From: Bryocella elongata
Lineage (GTDB): Bacteria; Acidobacteriota; Terriglobia; Terriglobales; Acidobacteriaceae
NCBI RefSeq assembly: GCF_900108185.1
Contig: NZ_FNVA01000002.1
Span: 124,001-188,000, forward strand
Direction: 5' to 3'
DNA: 64,000 bases
Both the position numbers and the translations under genes were made by a program. The notes beneath the pieces are model-generated. The model had not been told where the DNA came from, did no database searches, and saw only the letters and a program-made list of their open reading frames with translations. Below, piece by piece: positions 19,298 through 27,430 of the stretch; the first letter of the stretch is position 1; each line of letters begins with the position of its first letter.

Positions 19298-20740
19298 ATG
19301 CTAACTCGCATCGATGCCGCTCGTTCCGCGCAACAACGCTGGGCTGCGCTCAGCGTGCGGGAGCGTGCACGTCGACTGCTTCCATTGCGGCGCGTACTCG
19401 CCGCGCGCATGGACGAAGTCATTGCGACCATCTCTAGTGAGGTGGGCAAGCCGCCACTGGATGCTCTGTCCGGAGACGTCATGGTGGTGCTCGAACACCT
19501 CCGCTGGTGCGAGAAGAACGCCGCTCGGGTGCTGGCCACGCGTCGCGTCGGAGCTCCTGCACTTCTCTACACTGGCTGCACCTTTACGGAGAGCGAAGAG
19601 CCCTACGGAGTCGCGCTCGTGCTCGCGCCCTGGAACTACCCGCTGCAACTCTCGCTGGTCCCTGCGACCACCGCGCTCTTCGCAGGCAATTCGGTGATGC
19701 TCAAATGCTCCGAGTTCACGCCGAAGCTGGCGGCGCTCATCGAAGACTGCGTGCATCAGGCCGGGCTTCCGGAAGGCCTGCTCAGCGTCAGCGCCGGCGG
19801 TGCGAATGAGGGGAAAGCTCTTCTCGATGCTGGCCCGGACCTCGTGTTCTTCACGGGCTCAAGCCACGTCGGGCGCAGTGTCGCAGAGCGTGCAGCAGCG
19901 CGGCTCATCCCTTGCGTGCTGGAACTCGGCGGCAAAGACCCGTGCCTCGTCTTCGCCTCCGCTCCCATCGAACGGGCGATAGAAGGCGTGTGCTATGCCG
20001 CCTTCTCCAATGCCGGCCAGGTCTGCGTGGGAGCGAAGCGTCTCTACGTCGAGCAATCCATCTTCGAGAGCTTCCTCTCGCGTTTCGTCGCTCGCGCCAG
20101 GCAGCTTCGCATCGGGTCCGATCTCGCAAGCGATATGGGCCAAGTACGCATTGCGCCGTTGCGCGAATCCCTCGCGGCGTGGGTCGCAGACGCCATCGCA
20201 GGGGGAGCGACCCTGCATACTCCGTTCGATCCGACGTCCGAAAACATCGGGCCGCTCGTCTTCACCAGCGTGGCTCGGGACTCGCACATCCGCGGGGAAG
20301 AAACCTTTGGCCCAATCGTATGGCTTGAGCCCTTTGACGGCGAGCGCGATGCCATGGCGCGCGCCAATGACTCGCCCTTCGCACTTGCCGCTTCCATCTT
20401 CACCGGCGATAGCGCGCAGGCGGATCGCATCGCATCGCAGCTCAATGCAGGCGGCGTAAGCATCAACGATGCCATCCGGCAGGTAGGCAATCCGGTTGCC
20501 GCGTTCGGCGGCAATCGCGCCAGCGGCTATGGTCGTTACCACGGCGAGTGCGGGCTGCGTGCGTTCTCGCGAGTCAAGACGCGAATGATTACGTCCGGCA
20601 AGGGAACGCACGAGCGCCACTGGTTTCCGGCTTCGGCAAAGACCTTCCGGGAGCTGCAGGCGGTCCTTCAGCTGCGCCACGGTACGGGTTCGCTGGCCGG
20701 TCGGTTGAAGGCTCTGGTTAGCGCATCTCTCTCGAAGTAG
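19298..20740 (+). CDS. Aldehyde dehydrogenase, probable carotenoid (diaponeurosporenal-type) dehydrogenase AldH
   Basis: NAD(P)-dependent aldehyde dehydrogenase of 480 aa. Conserved elements: LVLAPWNYPLQLSLVP (the P-W-N-Y segment), FFTGSSHVGRSV (cofactor loop), the general base Glu in LELGGKDPCLVF, the catalytic Cys in NAGQVCVGAKRLYV, and EETFGPIVWLEPF. The hydrophobic C-terminal tail resembles the class-3 / membrane-associated long-chain type. It lies 11 bases after the CrtN-like gene and before the CrtP-like gene, so the likely job is oxidation of the terminal carotenoid aldehyde made by CrtP to the carboxylic acid that CrtQ glycosylates. The function assignment beyond 'aldehyde dehydrogenase' rests on operon context. 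Confidence 0.82.
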   Translation: MLTRIDAARSAQQRWAALSVRERARRLLPLRRVLAARMDEVIATISSEVGKPPLDALSGDVMVVLEHLRWCEKNAARVLATRRVGAPALLYTGCTFTESEEPYGVALVLAPWNYPLQLSLVPATTALFAGNSVMLKCSEFTPKLAALIEDCVHQAGLPEGLLSVSAGGANEGKALLDAGPDLVFFTGSSHVGRSVAERAAARLIPCVLELGGKDPCLVFASAPIERAIEGVCYAAFSNAGQVCVGAKRLYVEQSIFESFLSRFVARARQLRIGSDLASDMGQVRIAPLRESLAAWVADAIAGGATLHTPFDPTSENIGPLVFTSVARDSHIRGEETFGPIVWLEPFDGERDAMARANDSPFALAASIFTGDSAQADRIASQLNAGGVSINDAIRQVGNPVAAFGGNRASGYGRYHGECGLRAFSRVKTRMITSGKGTHERHWFPASAKTFRELQAVLQLRHGTGSLAGRLKALVSASLSK

Positions 20741-20784
20741 CAGGACGTTGGAATCACGAGGCGATTGAGGATCAATGAAGGTCT

Positions 20785-22290
20785 ATGAGCAGTAAGCAGG
20801 GACAGCGGGTGGTTGTCATTGGTGCCGGCCTCGGAGGCATGTCGGCGGCGATTCAACTGGCGCGGGCCGGCTTCTCCGTCGATCTGCTCGAAAAGAACGA
20901 CAAGGTCGGCGGCAAGCTCAACGTTCACGAGGAAGCAGGCTTCTCCTTCGATCTTGGTCCCTCGATCTTCACGTTGCCGCAGATGTTCCGGCCCGTCTTC
21001 GAAGGCGATGGCAAACGGCTCGAAGATTACATCCATCTCGAGCGAGTCGATCCGCAATGGCGCAACTTCTTCGAAGACGGCACAGTCGTGGACCTGTGGG
21101 AGAGCACCGACCGCATGCGCCCTGAGCTGGAACGCTTCGGCCCCGAAGCCTTCGAGGACTACCAACGCTTCGTTCAGCACTCCAAGCTGCAATATGACAT
21201 CACCGAGCGAGGCTACTTTCAGCATGGCCTCGATGGCTTCTGGGAGTTCATCCGCTTCTACGGCCTCAAGGGCGCCGATGGCCTGGACTTCATGGGCACC
21301 ATGGCGGGCGGTATCTCGAAGCGCGTACGCAATCCTTACCTGCGCGACATCCTCGAGTACTTCATTAAGTATGTGGGCAGCTCGGCCTATGACGCGCCCG
21401 GCTTCATGAACCTGATGCCCAACATCCAGCTCGAGTTCGGCCTGTGGTACGTACGCGGTGGCCTCTATGAACTCGCCCGTGCGTTCGAGCGTCGGCTCGC
21501 GGAGGTGGGTGTGCGCCTTCACCTCAATCATCGTGTCACCTCGATCGACAAGAGCGTTGGCCGGGTCACGGGAGTGCGGGCGATCGACGCAGAAGGCCTG
21601 GAGCATACGCTCCCAGCGGAGTTCGTCGTCTCCAACATGGAGGTGATTCCCGCGCATGAGCAGCTATTGAACGCTTCGCCCCGCAAGATGCGCAGCCTGC
21701 AGCGCTTTGAGCCCGCATGCTCGGGCATCGTCCTGCATCTCGGGCTCGATCGCATCTATCCGCAGCTTGCGCATCACAACTTTTTCTATGCGAAGGACCA
21801 GAAGCATCACTTCCACCGTGTCTTTCGCGAAAAGCTGTTGCCCGACGATCCTACGATCTACCTCGTCGCGCCCACACGCACCGACCCCACGCAGGCGCCT
21901 CCGGGCTGTGACAACATCAAGATCCTTCCGCACATCCCTTACATCAACGACAAGCATCCGTTCACCCGCGAGGACTGTGTCTCGCTGAAGGAACTCTGCC
22001 TCGACAAGCTGGAGCGCATGGGGCTGACTGACCTGCGCAAGCACATCGTCGTCGAAGACTTCTGGACGCCATTCGATATCCAGGAGCGTTATCTCTCCAA
22101 TAAGGGATCGATCTATGGGGTCGTCTCTGACCGGCGTCGCAACTTCGCTTTCAAAGCACCCAAGCAGAGCAAGGAATTCAGCAACCTCTACTTCGTCGGA
22201 GGGAGTGTGAATCCCGGCGGAGGCATGCCCATGGTGACGCTTTCAGGAACCCTCGTGGCGCGCCGGATCATCGAGCAGGCGAAAGCGTAG
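20785..22290 (+). CDS. CrtP-like carotenoid terminal oxidase (CrtI/CrtN family)
   Basis: Second FAD-dependent CrtI-family protein of the operon, 501 aa. N-terminal VIGAGLGGMSAAIQLARAG (about residues 10-28), LLEKNDKVGGKL and FDLGPSIFTLPQMF; near the C-terminus GSIYGVVSDRRRN and NLYFVGGSVNPGGGMPMV, the form I associate with CrtP (4,4'-diaponeurosporene oxidase) and its close CrtN relatives rather than with C40 CrtI. CrtP oxidises the terminal methyl group to an aldehyde, the substrate for the AldH-like enzyme upstream. The start ATG at 20785 follows GAAGG. It is only distantly similar to the 17760 gene, consistent with separate desaturase and oxidase roles; which of the two is desaturase and which oxidase needs phylogeny. 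Confidence 0.78.
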   Translation: MSSKQGQRVVVIGAGLGGMSAAIQLARAGFSVDLLEKNDKVGGKLNVHEEAGFSFDLGPSIFTLPQMFRPVFEGDGKRLEDYIHLERVDPQWRNFFEDGTVVDLWESTDRMRPELERFGPEAFEDYQRFVQHSKLQYDITERGYFQHGLDGFWEFIRFYGLKGADGLDFMGTMAGGISKRVRNPYLRDILEYFIKYVGSSAYDAPGFMNLMPNIQLEFGLWYVRGGLYELARAFERRLAEVGVRLHLNHRVTSIDKSVGRVTGVRAIDAEGLEHTLPAEFVVSNMEVIPAHEQLLNASPRKMRSLQRFEPACSGIVLHLGLDRIYPQLAHHNFFYAKDQKHHFHRVFREKLLPDDPTIYLVAPTRTDPTQAPPGCDNIKILPHIPYINDKHPFTREDCVSLKELCLDKLERMGLTDLRKHIVVEDFWTPFDIQERYLSNKGSIYGVVSDRRRNFAFKAPKQSKEFSNLYFVGGSVNPGGGMPMVTLSGTLVARRIIEQAKA

Positions 22291-22301
22291 GCTGATCCTG
22301 C

Positions 22302-23393
22302 ATGGTCTTCTACTATCTTGCGTCTCTCGCTGGTGTGCCCGCAGGATGGTTGCTGTTCCGCAACGCACGCACACTGCCCGGGGCCATCGCGAACGGTAAG
22401 TCGCATAACGTAAGCCTGATCATTCCTGCACGCAACGAAGAGGCGACGCTGCCTACGTTGCTGCGCTCCCTTCGCGAAGGCACGGTGCAGCCCGCAGAGA
22501 TCATCGTTGTCGACGACCATTCGTCCGACCGCACCGCAGAGATCGCGCGTGGCTTCGGCGCGAAGGTGATCGCCGCTGCGCCATTACCGCCGGGTTGGAC
22601 AGGGAAGACGTGGGCCTGCGCGCAAGGCGCTCGAGCGGCCGCTGGAACGACCTTGCTCTTCCTCGATGCCGATACGATGCTGGCACCTGATGGCCTTGCG
22701 AGAATCCTCAACACATACTGGGCGTTGCAACCGCCCTCTGCCTTGTCGGTGCTGCCGTTCCATGCGATGCAGCGCGCCTACGAGCAGCTCTCGCTCTTCT
22801 TCAATCTCATCATGGCCGCGGGCGCCGGAGGCTTCAGTGGCTTCGTCGAGCCCGAACTCTTCGGTCAGTCGCTGATGATCGACCGCGACCTCTATCAAGC
22901 TGTTGGAGGACACGAGTCGGTGCGACAACACGTTCTCGAGAACCTGCACATGGCCGCACACATTCGCGAGGCAGGCCGCAAGACCATCACTGCAGTCGGC
23001 CAAGGCTCCCTCTCGATGTGCATGTTTCCCGGAGGCACAAGTCAGCTCGTCGAAGGGTGGACGAAGGGCTTCGCCGCTGGAGCTGCAAGCACTCCCCGAA
23101 GCACGGTCTGGCTGATCAGCCTCTGGATCGCAGGGCTCGCTTTGTCGGCGATCAACCTGCTCGCCGCGACTGTCTCTGTGCCCACCTCGATTGCGAGCCG
23201 GTGCATTGCGCTTCTTGTCTACGTCGTGTTCGCGACGCAGATCTTCGTCTTGTCGCACCGTTTCGGCAGCTTCAAATTCTGGGCAGCGCTTGTCTACCCG
23301 GTCTTTCTCGCGTTTTACCTCGCGGTCTTTGCACGATCGGTATTGCTTCGTCGGCGCGGCACGGGCGCCACGTGGAAGGGACGGTCGTTGTGA
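22302..23393 (+). CDS. Glycosyltransferase family 2, CrtQ-like
   Basis: Membrane-anchored GT-A glycosyltransferase of 363 aa. One N-terminal membrane segment is followed by VSLIIPARNEEATLPTLL, IIVVDDHSSDRT, a GWTGKTWACAQGA motif and LLFLDADT (the DXD-like metal site), then three to four C-terminal membrane helices (ISLWIAGLALSAINLLAATV, IALLVYVVFATQIF, LVYPVFLAFYLAVF). This architecture matches CrtQ, which transfers glucose to the carboxyl end of diaponeurosporenoate in staphyloxanthin synthesis. It starts 11 bases after the CrtP-like gene and its stop codon overlaps the GTG start of the CrtO-like gene, so it is translationally coupled on both sides. The sugar donor is not determined. Confidence 0.8.
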   Translation: MVFYYLASLAGVPAGWLLFRNARTLPGAIANGKSHNVSLIIPARNEEATLPTLLRSLREGTVQPAEIIVVDDHSSDRTAEIARGFGAKVIAAAPLPPGWTGKTWACAQGARAAAGTTLLFLDADTMLAPDGLARILNTYWALQPPSALSVLPFHAMQRAYEQLSLFFNLIMAAGAGGFSGFVEPELFGQSLMIDRDLYQAVGGHESVRQHVLENLHMAAHIREAGRKTITAVGQGSLSMCMFPGGTSQLVEGWTKGFAAGAASTPRSTVWLISLWIAGLALSAINLLAATVSVPTSIASRCIALLVYVVFATQIFVLSHRFGSFKFWAALVYPVFLAFYLAVFARSVLLRRRGTGATWKGRSL

Positions 23394-23845
23394 AGTTCGG
23401 AATCCTCCTTGCAAACGTGTTGGGCTTCCCTATGCTGCAACTCACCGTCGCGTGGATCTTCGTTCGCCTGCCCGATAGCATCTTCGCAAGGCCGGGCAGC
23501 GCCGTATCTCCCACCGAAGCACACTTCTACCGTGACGTGGCTCGCATTCGCCAATGGAAGCGACTCCTGCCATCCGGCGGCCGGTGGGTTGGATCAACGT
23601 TCACTTACGAAACCGCGTTGCTTGCTGGATCACCCGGCCGCCGCCGCTTCCTGCTGGAGACGAGGCGGTCAGAAGCCGCACACTGGACGTCTGTGCTCGC
23701 GACCTCCGTCTTTCTCCTCTGGAACCCTCCATGGGCCGGTGCTGTGATGCTCGCAGCGGGAGCCATCTTCAACGTGCCTTGCCTCGTCGTGCAGCGCTAC
23801 AATCGCGCTGCACTGCAGCGGGGACTCTGCCGCCGTTCGGAATAA
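23390..23845 (+). CDS. CrtO-like glycosyl-diaponeurosporenoate acyltransferase
   Basis: A small membrane protein of 151 aa. The GTG at 23390 overlaps the TGA of the crtQ-like gene (GTGA); a longer frame exists upstream but only inside that gene. From memory of Staphylococcus aureus CrtO, matching stretches are IRQWKRLLPSG near residue 50, ETRRSEAAHWTS near 85, and the C-terminal NVPCLVVQRYNRAAL, with two membrane helices between. CrtO esterifies the glucose of the glycosyl carotenoid with a fatty acid as the last step of staphyloxanthin-type pigments. Together with the four preceding genes it completes a C30 carotenoid tailoring operon, which is the strongest support for the pathway assignment. 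Confidence 0.78.
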   Translation: MKFGILLANVLGFPMLQLTVAWIFVRLPDSIFARPGSAVSPTEAHFYRDVARIRQWKRLLPSGGRWVGSTFTYETALLAGSPGRRRFLLETRRSEAAHWTSVLATSVFLLWNPPWAGAVMLAAGAIFNVPCLVVQRYNRAALQRGLCRRSE

Positions 23846-23964
23846 AGCGCGCAGGAATCCGGCATGCGGACTGAAACTCCCATGTCACAGATAAAATCGA
23901 CTCCAGCCATCGCTCCAGCCAATCACGCTCGCCTGCGCTAAGGCTGCAACAGAAGGGAGCGGAA

Positions 23965-25239
23965 TTGCCTCCGCACACTGCATCGATGACGATTCGTCCA
24001 ATCCGTGCTCGCGCACTTGGTGGCCTGGGGCTCTTGTTCAGCGCGATGTTGCTCGCCGCAAACGCCGCAGCCCAGGCTGCAGCCGCACCTGCTGCATCAT
24101 CGACGATGAAGCCCCTCGTAGATCCGAGCATCGTCGCGCAGGCAGATGGCATCGTGCGCGTCGACAAAGCAGATCCACAGCTGCGTTACGCCTTTCTTCC
24201 CATCGTCTTCCCCAGCTCTCACGCTTCCAATCTGATGCAGCTCCGCAACGGCGATCTTTTGTGCGTGTGGTTCTCCGGTAGCTGGGAAGGCGAGAGCGGC
24301 GTAGCGATTGTGCTCTCGCGTCTGGACCATGGATCGAAGCGGTGGAGTAAGCCAATCATCATCGATCACCACGACGGCCAGTCATATCAAAACCCCATGT
24401 TGTTCGAGGCTCCGGACGGTGTCCTGCACCTCTATCACACCACCCAACCCTCCAACGGTGGCGAGAATCAGGCCCGCGTGCTTGAGGTGCTTTCGCACGA
24501 TGGTGGCCACACGTGGTCCCAGCCCAGGCAGTTGCTCGAGCGTGCGGGCGCCTTCACGCGCCACCCCATGGTCGTGCTCCCTGATGGCAGGTGGTTGCTG
24601 CCGCTCACCGTGATGACGAGTGAAGGCATCGGCTCCGGTGCAGACACCAACTACTCCGTCATGGATATCAGCGCCGATCATGGATCAACATGGACTGAAT
24701 GCGCCGTGCCGCACAGTGAAGCCCTGGTGCAGCCGACCCTCGTGGAGGTTGTGCCGCACAAGTGGATTTCGCTCTTCCGCGACCGCCGTTCGATGTGGAT
24801 GTACCGCAGCGAGTCTTCAGACGGTTGCAAGTGGAGCGAGCCCACAAAGATCGCGCTCCCCAACAACAATGCATCAACGCAGATGATTCGCTTGAAGGAC
24901 GGACATCTCGCTCTGGTCTTCGACAATACGAGCAAGACATTCGGCGAACCTGCATCGCAAGCGCGCAAGCCTCTGTCGATTGCCATCTCTACCGATAATG
25001 GGGAGACGTGGTCCGCAGTCAGGGACATCGAGACCGGACGCATAGGCTATGGTTCGCTCGAAAGCAAGCCGCACATCCCGGGGCGTGAAGAGTACTCGTA
25101 TCCAAGCGTCTTCCAGACACGTGATGGGCGCATCCACGTCAGCTTCACCTTTCGCAGGCAGACGATCAAGGACGTGAGCTTTCCTGAAAGTTGGGTAGCT
25201 GCGGGATCGACCCAGGGGCAATACCGACCTTCACGTTAG
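23965..25239 (+). CDS. Secreted sialidase-fold (BNR-repeat) glycosidase-like protein
   Basis: A six-bladed-propeller protein of 424 aa with a signal peptide (ALGGLGLLFSAMLLAANAAAQA). BNR/Asp-box motifs are visible: SHDGGHTWSQP, SADHGSTWTE, SSDGCKWSEP and STDNGETWSA. The segment NLMQLRNGDLLCVWFSGSWEGE and the end DGRIHVSFTFRRQTIKDVSF are typical of the BNR_2 group often labelled exo-alpha-sialidase; a true sialidase role is not shown, and related propellers act on other acid sugars. The TTG at 23965 has a well-spaced AAGGGAG ribosome-binding site; the ATG at 23986 is an alternative. It sits 29 bases before the DUF1537 kinase gene and may release the acid sugar used by that operon. Confidence 0.75.
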   Translation: MPPHTASMTIRPIRARALGGLGLLFSAMLLAANAAAQAAAAPAASSTMKPLVDPSIVAQADGIVRVDKADPQLRYAFLPIVFPSSHASNLMQLRNGDLLCVWFSGSWEGESGVAIVLSRLDHGSKRWSKPIIIDHHDGQSYQNPMLFEAPDGVLHLYHTTQPSNGGENQARVLEVLSHDGGHTWSQPRQLLERAGAFTRHPMVVLPDGRWLLPLTVMTSEGIGSGADTNYSVMDISADHGSTWTECAVPHSEALVQPTLVEVVPHKWISLFRDRRSMWMYRSESSDGCKWSEPTKIALPNNNASTQMIRLKDGHLALVFDNTSKTFGEPASQARKPLSIAISTDNGETWSAVRDIETGRIGYGSLESKPHIPGREEYSYPSVFQTRDGRIHVSFTFRRQTIKDVSFPESWVAAGSTQGQYRPSR

Positions 25240-25268
25240 GCTATACGGCACGTGAGGCGAGAGGACGA

Positions 25269-26420
25269 TTGTTGATCAGCACCCACGATCGAAGCAGCGC
25301 GGACGGCCCTAGCAGTCTCCAGCTCGTGATGCTCGCCGATGACCTCACCGGCGCCTGTGATGCTGCAGCTCCGTTTGCAATGAGAGGCCTCCGCACGGAG
25401 GTGGGCATCGCCCGCAACGCTACGCGATCCTCAGAATGTCAGGTCTGGTCATGCAGCTCCGAGTCACGAGAAGCCAACGCAAGCTCTGTGGAGCCTATGC
25501 TCGCGCGCGTTCTCGGACGCATTCCTCCTGCTGCCGCCTTCTTCAAGAAGGTGGACTCAGTCTTTCGGGGCAACACGTTTGCGGAAGTGGCGAGCGTACG
25601 TCGACTTCGCCCTGAGCGGACGGCCATTCTCGCGCCAGCGTTCCCAGCCGCTGGCCGCCTGGTGAAAGATGGCGTCCTCGAGATTCAGGATCTGAGCGGT
25701 ACACGAAGTCTCAGGCTGATCGAGAAGCTTCGCGATCAGGGGCTCACGGTACATCACATCACGGCGAGTTGCGATGCCGACGAGCTTCGCTGCCAGCTCG
25801 CAGACGACGCAGGATCTGAGGGCTCCGTAATTCTTTACGATGCCACCGTGCAGCTCCATCTCGACGCTCTGGTCAACGCGGCCGACGCGCTCGAAGCCCC
25901 TCTGTGGATCGGCTCTGCGGGGCTCGCGCATGCGATTGCAGAGAGTTTCAGCTCAGGCTCAACAGCAATCGAACCCCGCGTCGACACCCTTCCGCAGACG
26001 ACGAATGCTCTGCTCTACTTCGTAGGCAGCACGCACCCTGTGACCCGCGCGCAGGTCGAAGCTCTCGCACAGCATCGCGAGCGCATGCCAAATATCCAGG
26101 TGATCGATGTGCCCCGCGGGCCTGCCGCGAGAGACCTCATCCTCGACGCAGTATGGGGGCTTCGGTCCGAGACGATCTCATGCCTTTTCGTTACAGGAGG
26201 CGATACGGCGTCGGCGGTCTTTGCAGCGCTTGGCATCACCGCTCTTCGCGTGGTGGACGAGTTCGCGCCCGGGCTGCCGCATTGCCACGCGATCGGCGGG
26301 AGATTCGATGGAGTTCCCGTGCTGCTCAAGTCCGGCGGCTTTGGGGAAGCTTCAGGTCTGTGTGACATCGCGGAGCGCTTCGCGCCGATGCCGGCGCATG
26401 TCGGAAGGAGTTCGTTGTGA
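25269..26420 (+). CDS. Four-carbon acid sugar kinase (DUF1537 family; D-threonate/D-erythronate kinase-like)
   Basis: ATP-dependent kinase of 383 aa with the two DUF1537 domains: N-terminal LVMLADDLTGACDAAAPFAMRG with FKKVDSVFRGN and AFPAAGR, and C-terminal CLFVTGGDTASAVFAALG with LPHCHAIGGRFDGVPVLLKSGGFG. Family members (e.g. DtnK, DenK/OtnK) phosphorylate C4 aldonates at O-4. The TTG at 25269 is chosen because GAGAGGA lies just upstream; the frame extends to 25191, overlapping the preceding gene. The stop codon overlaps the GTG start of the pdxA2-like gene, a coupling that matches the known DUF1537-PdxA2 partnership. Exact sugar acid (D-threonate, D- or L-erythronate) is not decided by sequence. 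Confidence 0.85.
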   Translation: MLISTHDRSSADGPSSLQLVMLADDLTGACDAAAPFAMRGLRTEVGIARNATRSSECQVWSCSSESREANASSVEPMLARVLGRIPPAAAFFKKVDSVFRGNTFAEVASVRRLRPERTAILAPAFPAAGRLVKDGVLEIQDLSGTRSLRLIEKLRDQGLTVHHITASCDADELRCQLADDAGSEGSVILYDATVQLHLDALVNAADALEAPLWIGSAGLAHAIAESFSSGSTAIEPRVDTLPQTTNALLYFVGSTHPVTRAQVEALAQHRERMPNIQVIDVPRGPAARDLILDAVWGLRSETISCLFVTGGDTASAVFAALGITALRVVDEFAPGLPHCHAIGGRFDGVPVLLKSGGFGEASGLCDIAERFAPMPAHVGRSSL

Positions 26421-27421
26421 GCATGGACAAGGCACTGCCGCGTATCGCGGTGACGTTGGGAGATCCCGCAGGTGTTGGCGTCGAGGTGACGTTGAAGGCG
26501 CTGCAGGACGTGGCTCTGCAGCAGGCCGCGCGATGGCTGATTCTCGGCGACGCAGCTACGTTGCGCGCTGGAGAACGTGTGACTGCCATTAGCCTTGGTG
26601 ACCTCGGGCCCGGCGTCTCCTTCATCGATTGCGGACAGCTCGACAACGCTGCCGAAGTGGAGTTTGGTGCGCTGCGCGCTGAATATGGCAAGGCCGCAGC
26701 GGCTTATGTCCACGACGCCACATTGATGTGCCTCAACGGCGAAGCGGACGCGATGGTCACCGCGCCGCTCAACAAGGAAGCCGTGGCCCTCAGCGGGATG
26801 CACTTCACCGGGCACACCGAATACATCGCCGAGCTCTGCGGCGCGACCGATTCGCGGATGCTCCTCGCAGGCCGCAAGCTCAGCGTGGTGCACGTCTCCA
26901 CGCACACCAGCCTCCGCAACGCGTGCAATCTCGACCGCGATCGCATCATCCGAACCATTGAGCTTGGCAATGATGCGATGAAGCTGCTGGGACACGCGCG
27001 GCCCCGCATCGCTGTCTGCGGACTCAATCCGCACGCGGGGGAGCATGGGCTCTTCGGCAGTGAAGATGCGGATATCATCGCGCCTGCCGTGGAAGCCTGT
27101 CGCGCGATGGGGATCCAGTGCGAAGGCCCCGTCGCTCCGGACACCATCTTCTTCCGCGCCGCCAATGGTTCGCACGATCTCATCGTGGCGATGTATCACG
27201 ATCAGGGCCACATTCCGATGAAGCTTCTGGACTTCGAAGCGACGGTGAATACATCCCTGGGAATCCCCATCATTCGCACATCGGTCGACCATGGCACGGC
27301 CTTCGACATTGCCGGAAAGAACATCGCCGGCGAAGCCAACATGCAGGCCGCAATGCGCATGGCGCTCACCATGGCGGAGCATCGCATCGCCAGGTCTGCG
27401 CAGGATACGGTGAGCGCTTAG
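26417..27421 (+). CDS. PdxA2-type 4-phospho-D-threonate / erythronate dehydrogenase
   Basis: NAD-dependent metal-binding dehydrogenase of 334 aa in the PdxA family. Visible: VTLGDPAGVGVEV at the start, DAMVTAPLNKEA, HTEYIAELCG (metal His), and near the C-terminus YHDQGHIPMKLLDFE and the terminal RTSVDHGTAFDIAGK. Biosynthetic PdxA acts in vitamin B6 synthesis, but the copy paired with a DUF1537 kinase (PdxA2) oxidatively decarboxylates 4-phosphothreonate or erythronate to dihydroxyacetone phosphate. The gene overlaps the kinase stop codon by four bases (GTG start at 26417, AAGGAG six bases before), and an ATG two codons in is an alternative. The operon context strongly favours the catabolic function. 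Confidence 0.85.
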   Translation: MSMDKALPRIAVTLGDPAGVGVEVTLKALQDVALQQAARWLILGDAATLRAGERVTAISLGDLGPGVSFIDCGQLDNAAEVEFGALRAEYGKAAAAYVHDATLMCLNGEADAMVTAPLNKEAVALSGMHFTGHTEYIAELCGATDSRMLLAGRKLSVVHVSTHTSLRNACNLDRDRIIRTIELGNDAMKLLGHARPRIAVCGLNPHAGEHGLFGSEDADIIAPAVEACRAMGIQCEGPVAPDTIFFRAANGSHDLIVAMYHDQGHIPMKLLDFEATVNTSLGIPIIRTSVDHGTAFDIAGKNIAGEANMQAAMRMALTMAEHRIARSAQDTVSA

Positions 27422-27430
27422 AGCGCAAAC

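Noticed and set aside
26015-27382. 455-aa minus-strand frame over the DUF1537 and pdxA2 genes
   Set aside because: His/Arg-rich composition typical of antisense shadows; crosses two well-supported genes and has no family motif.
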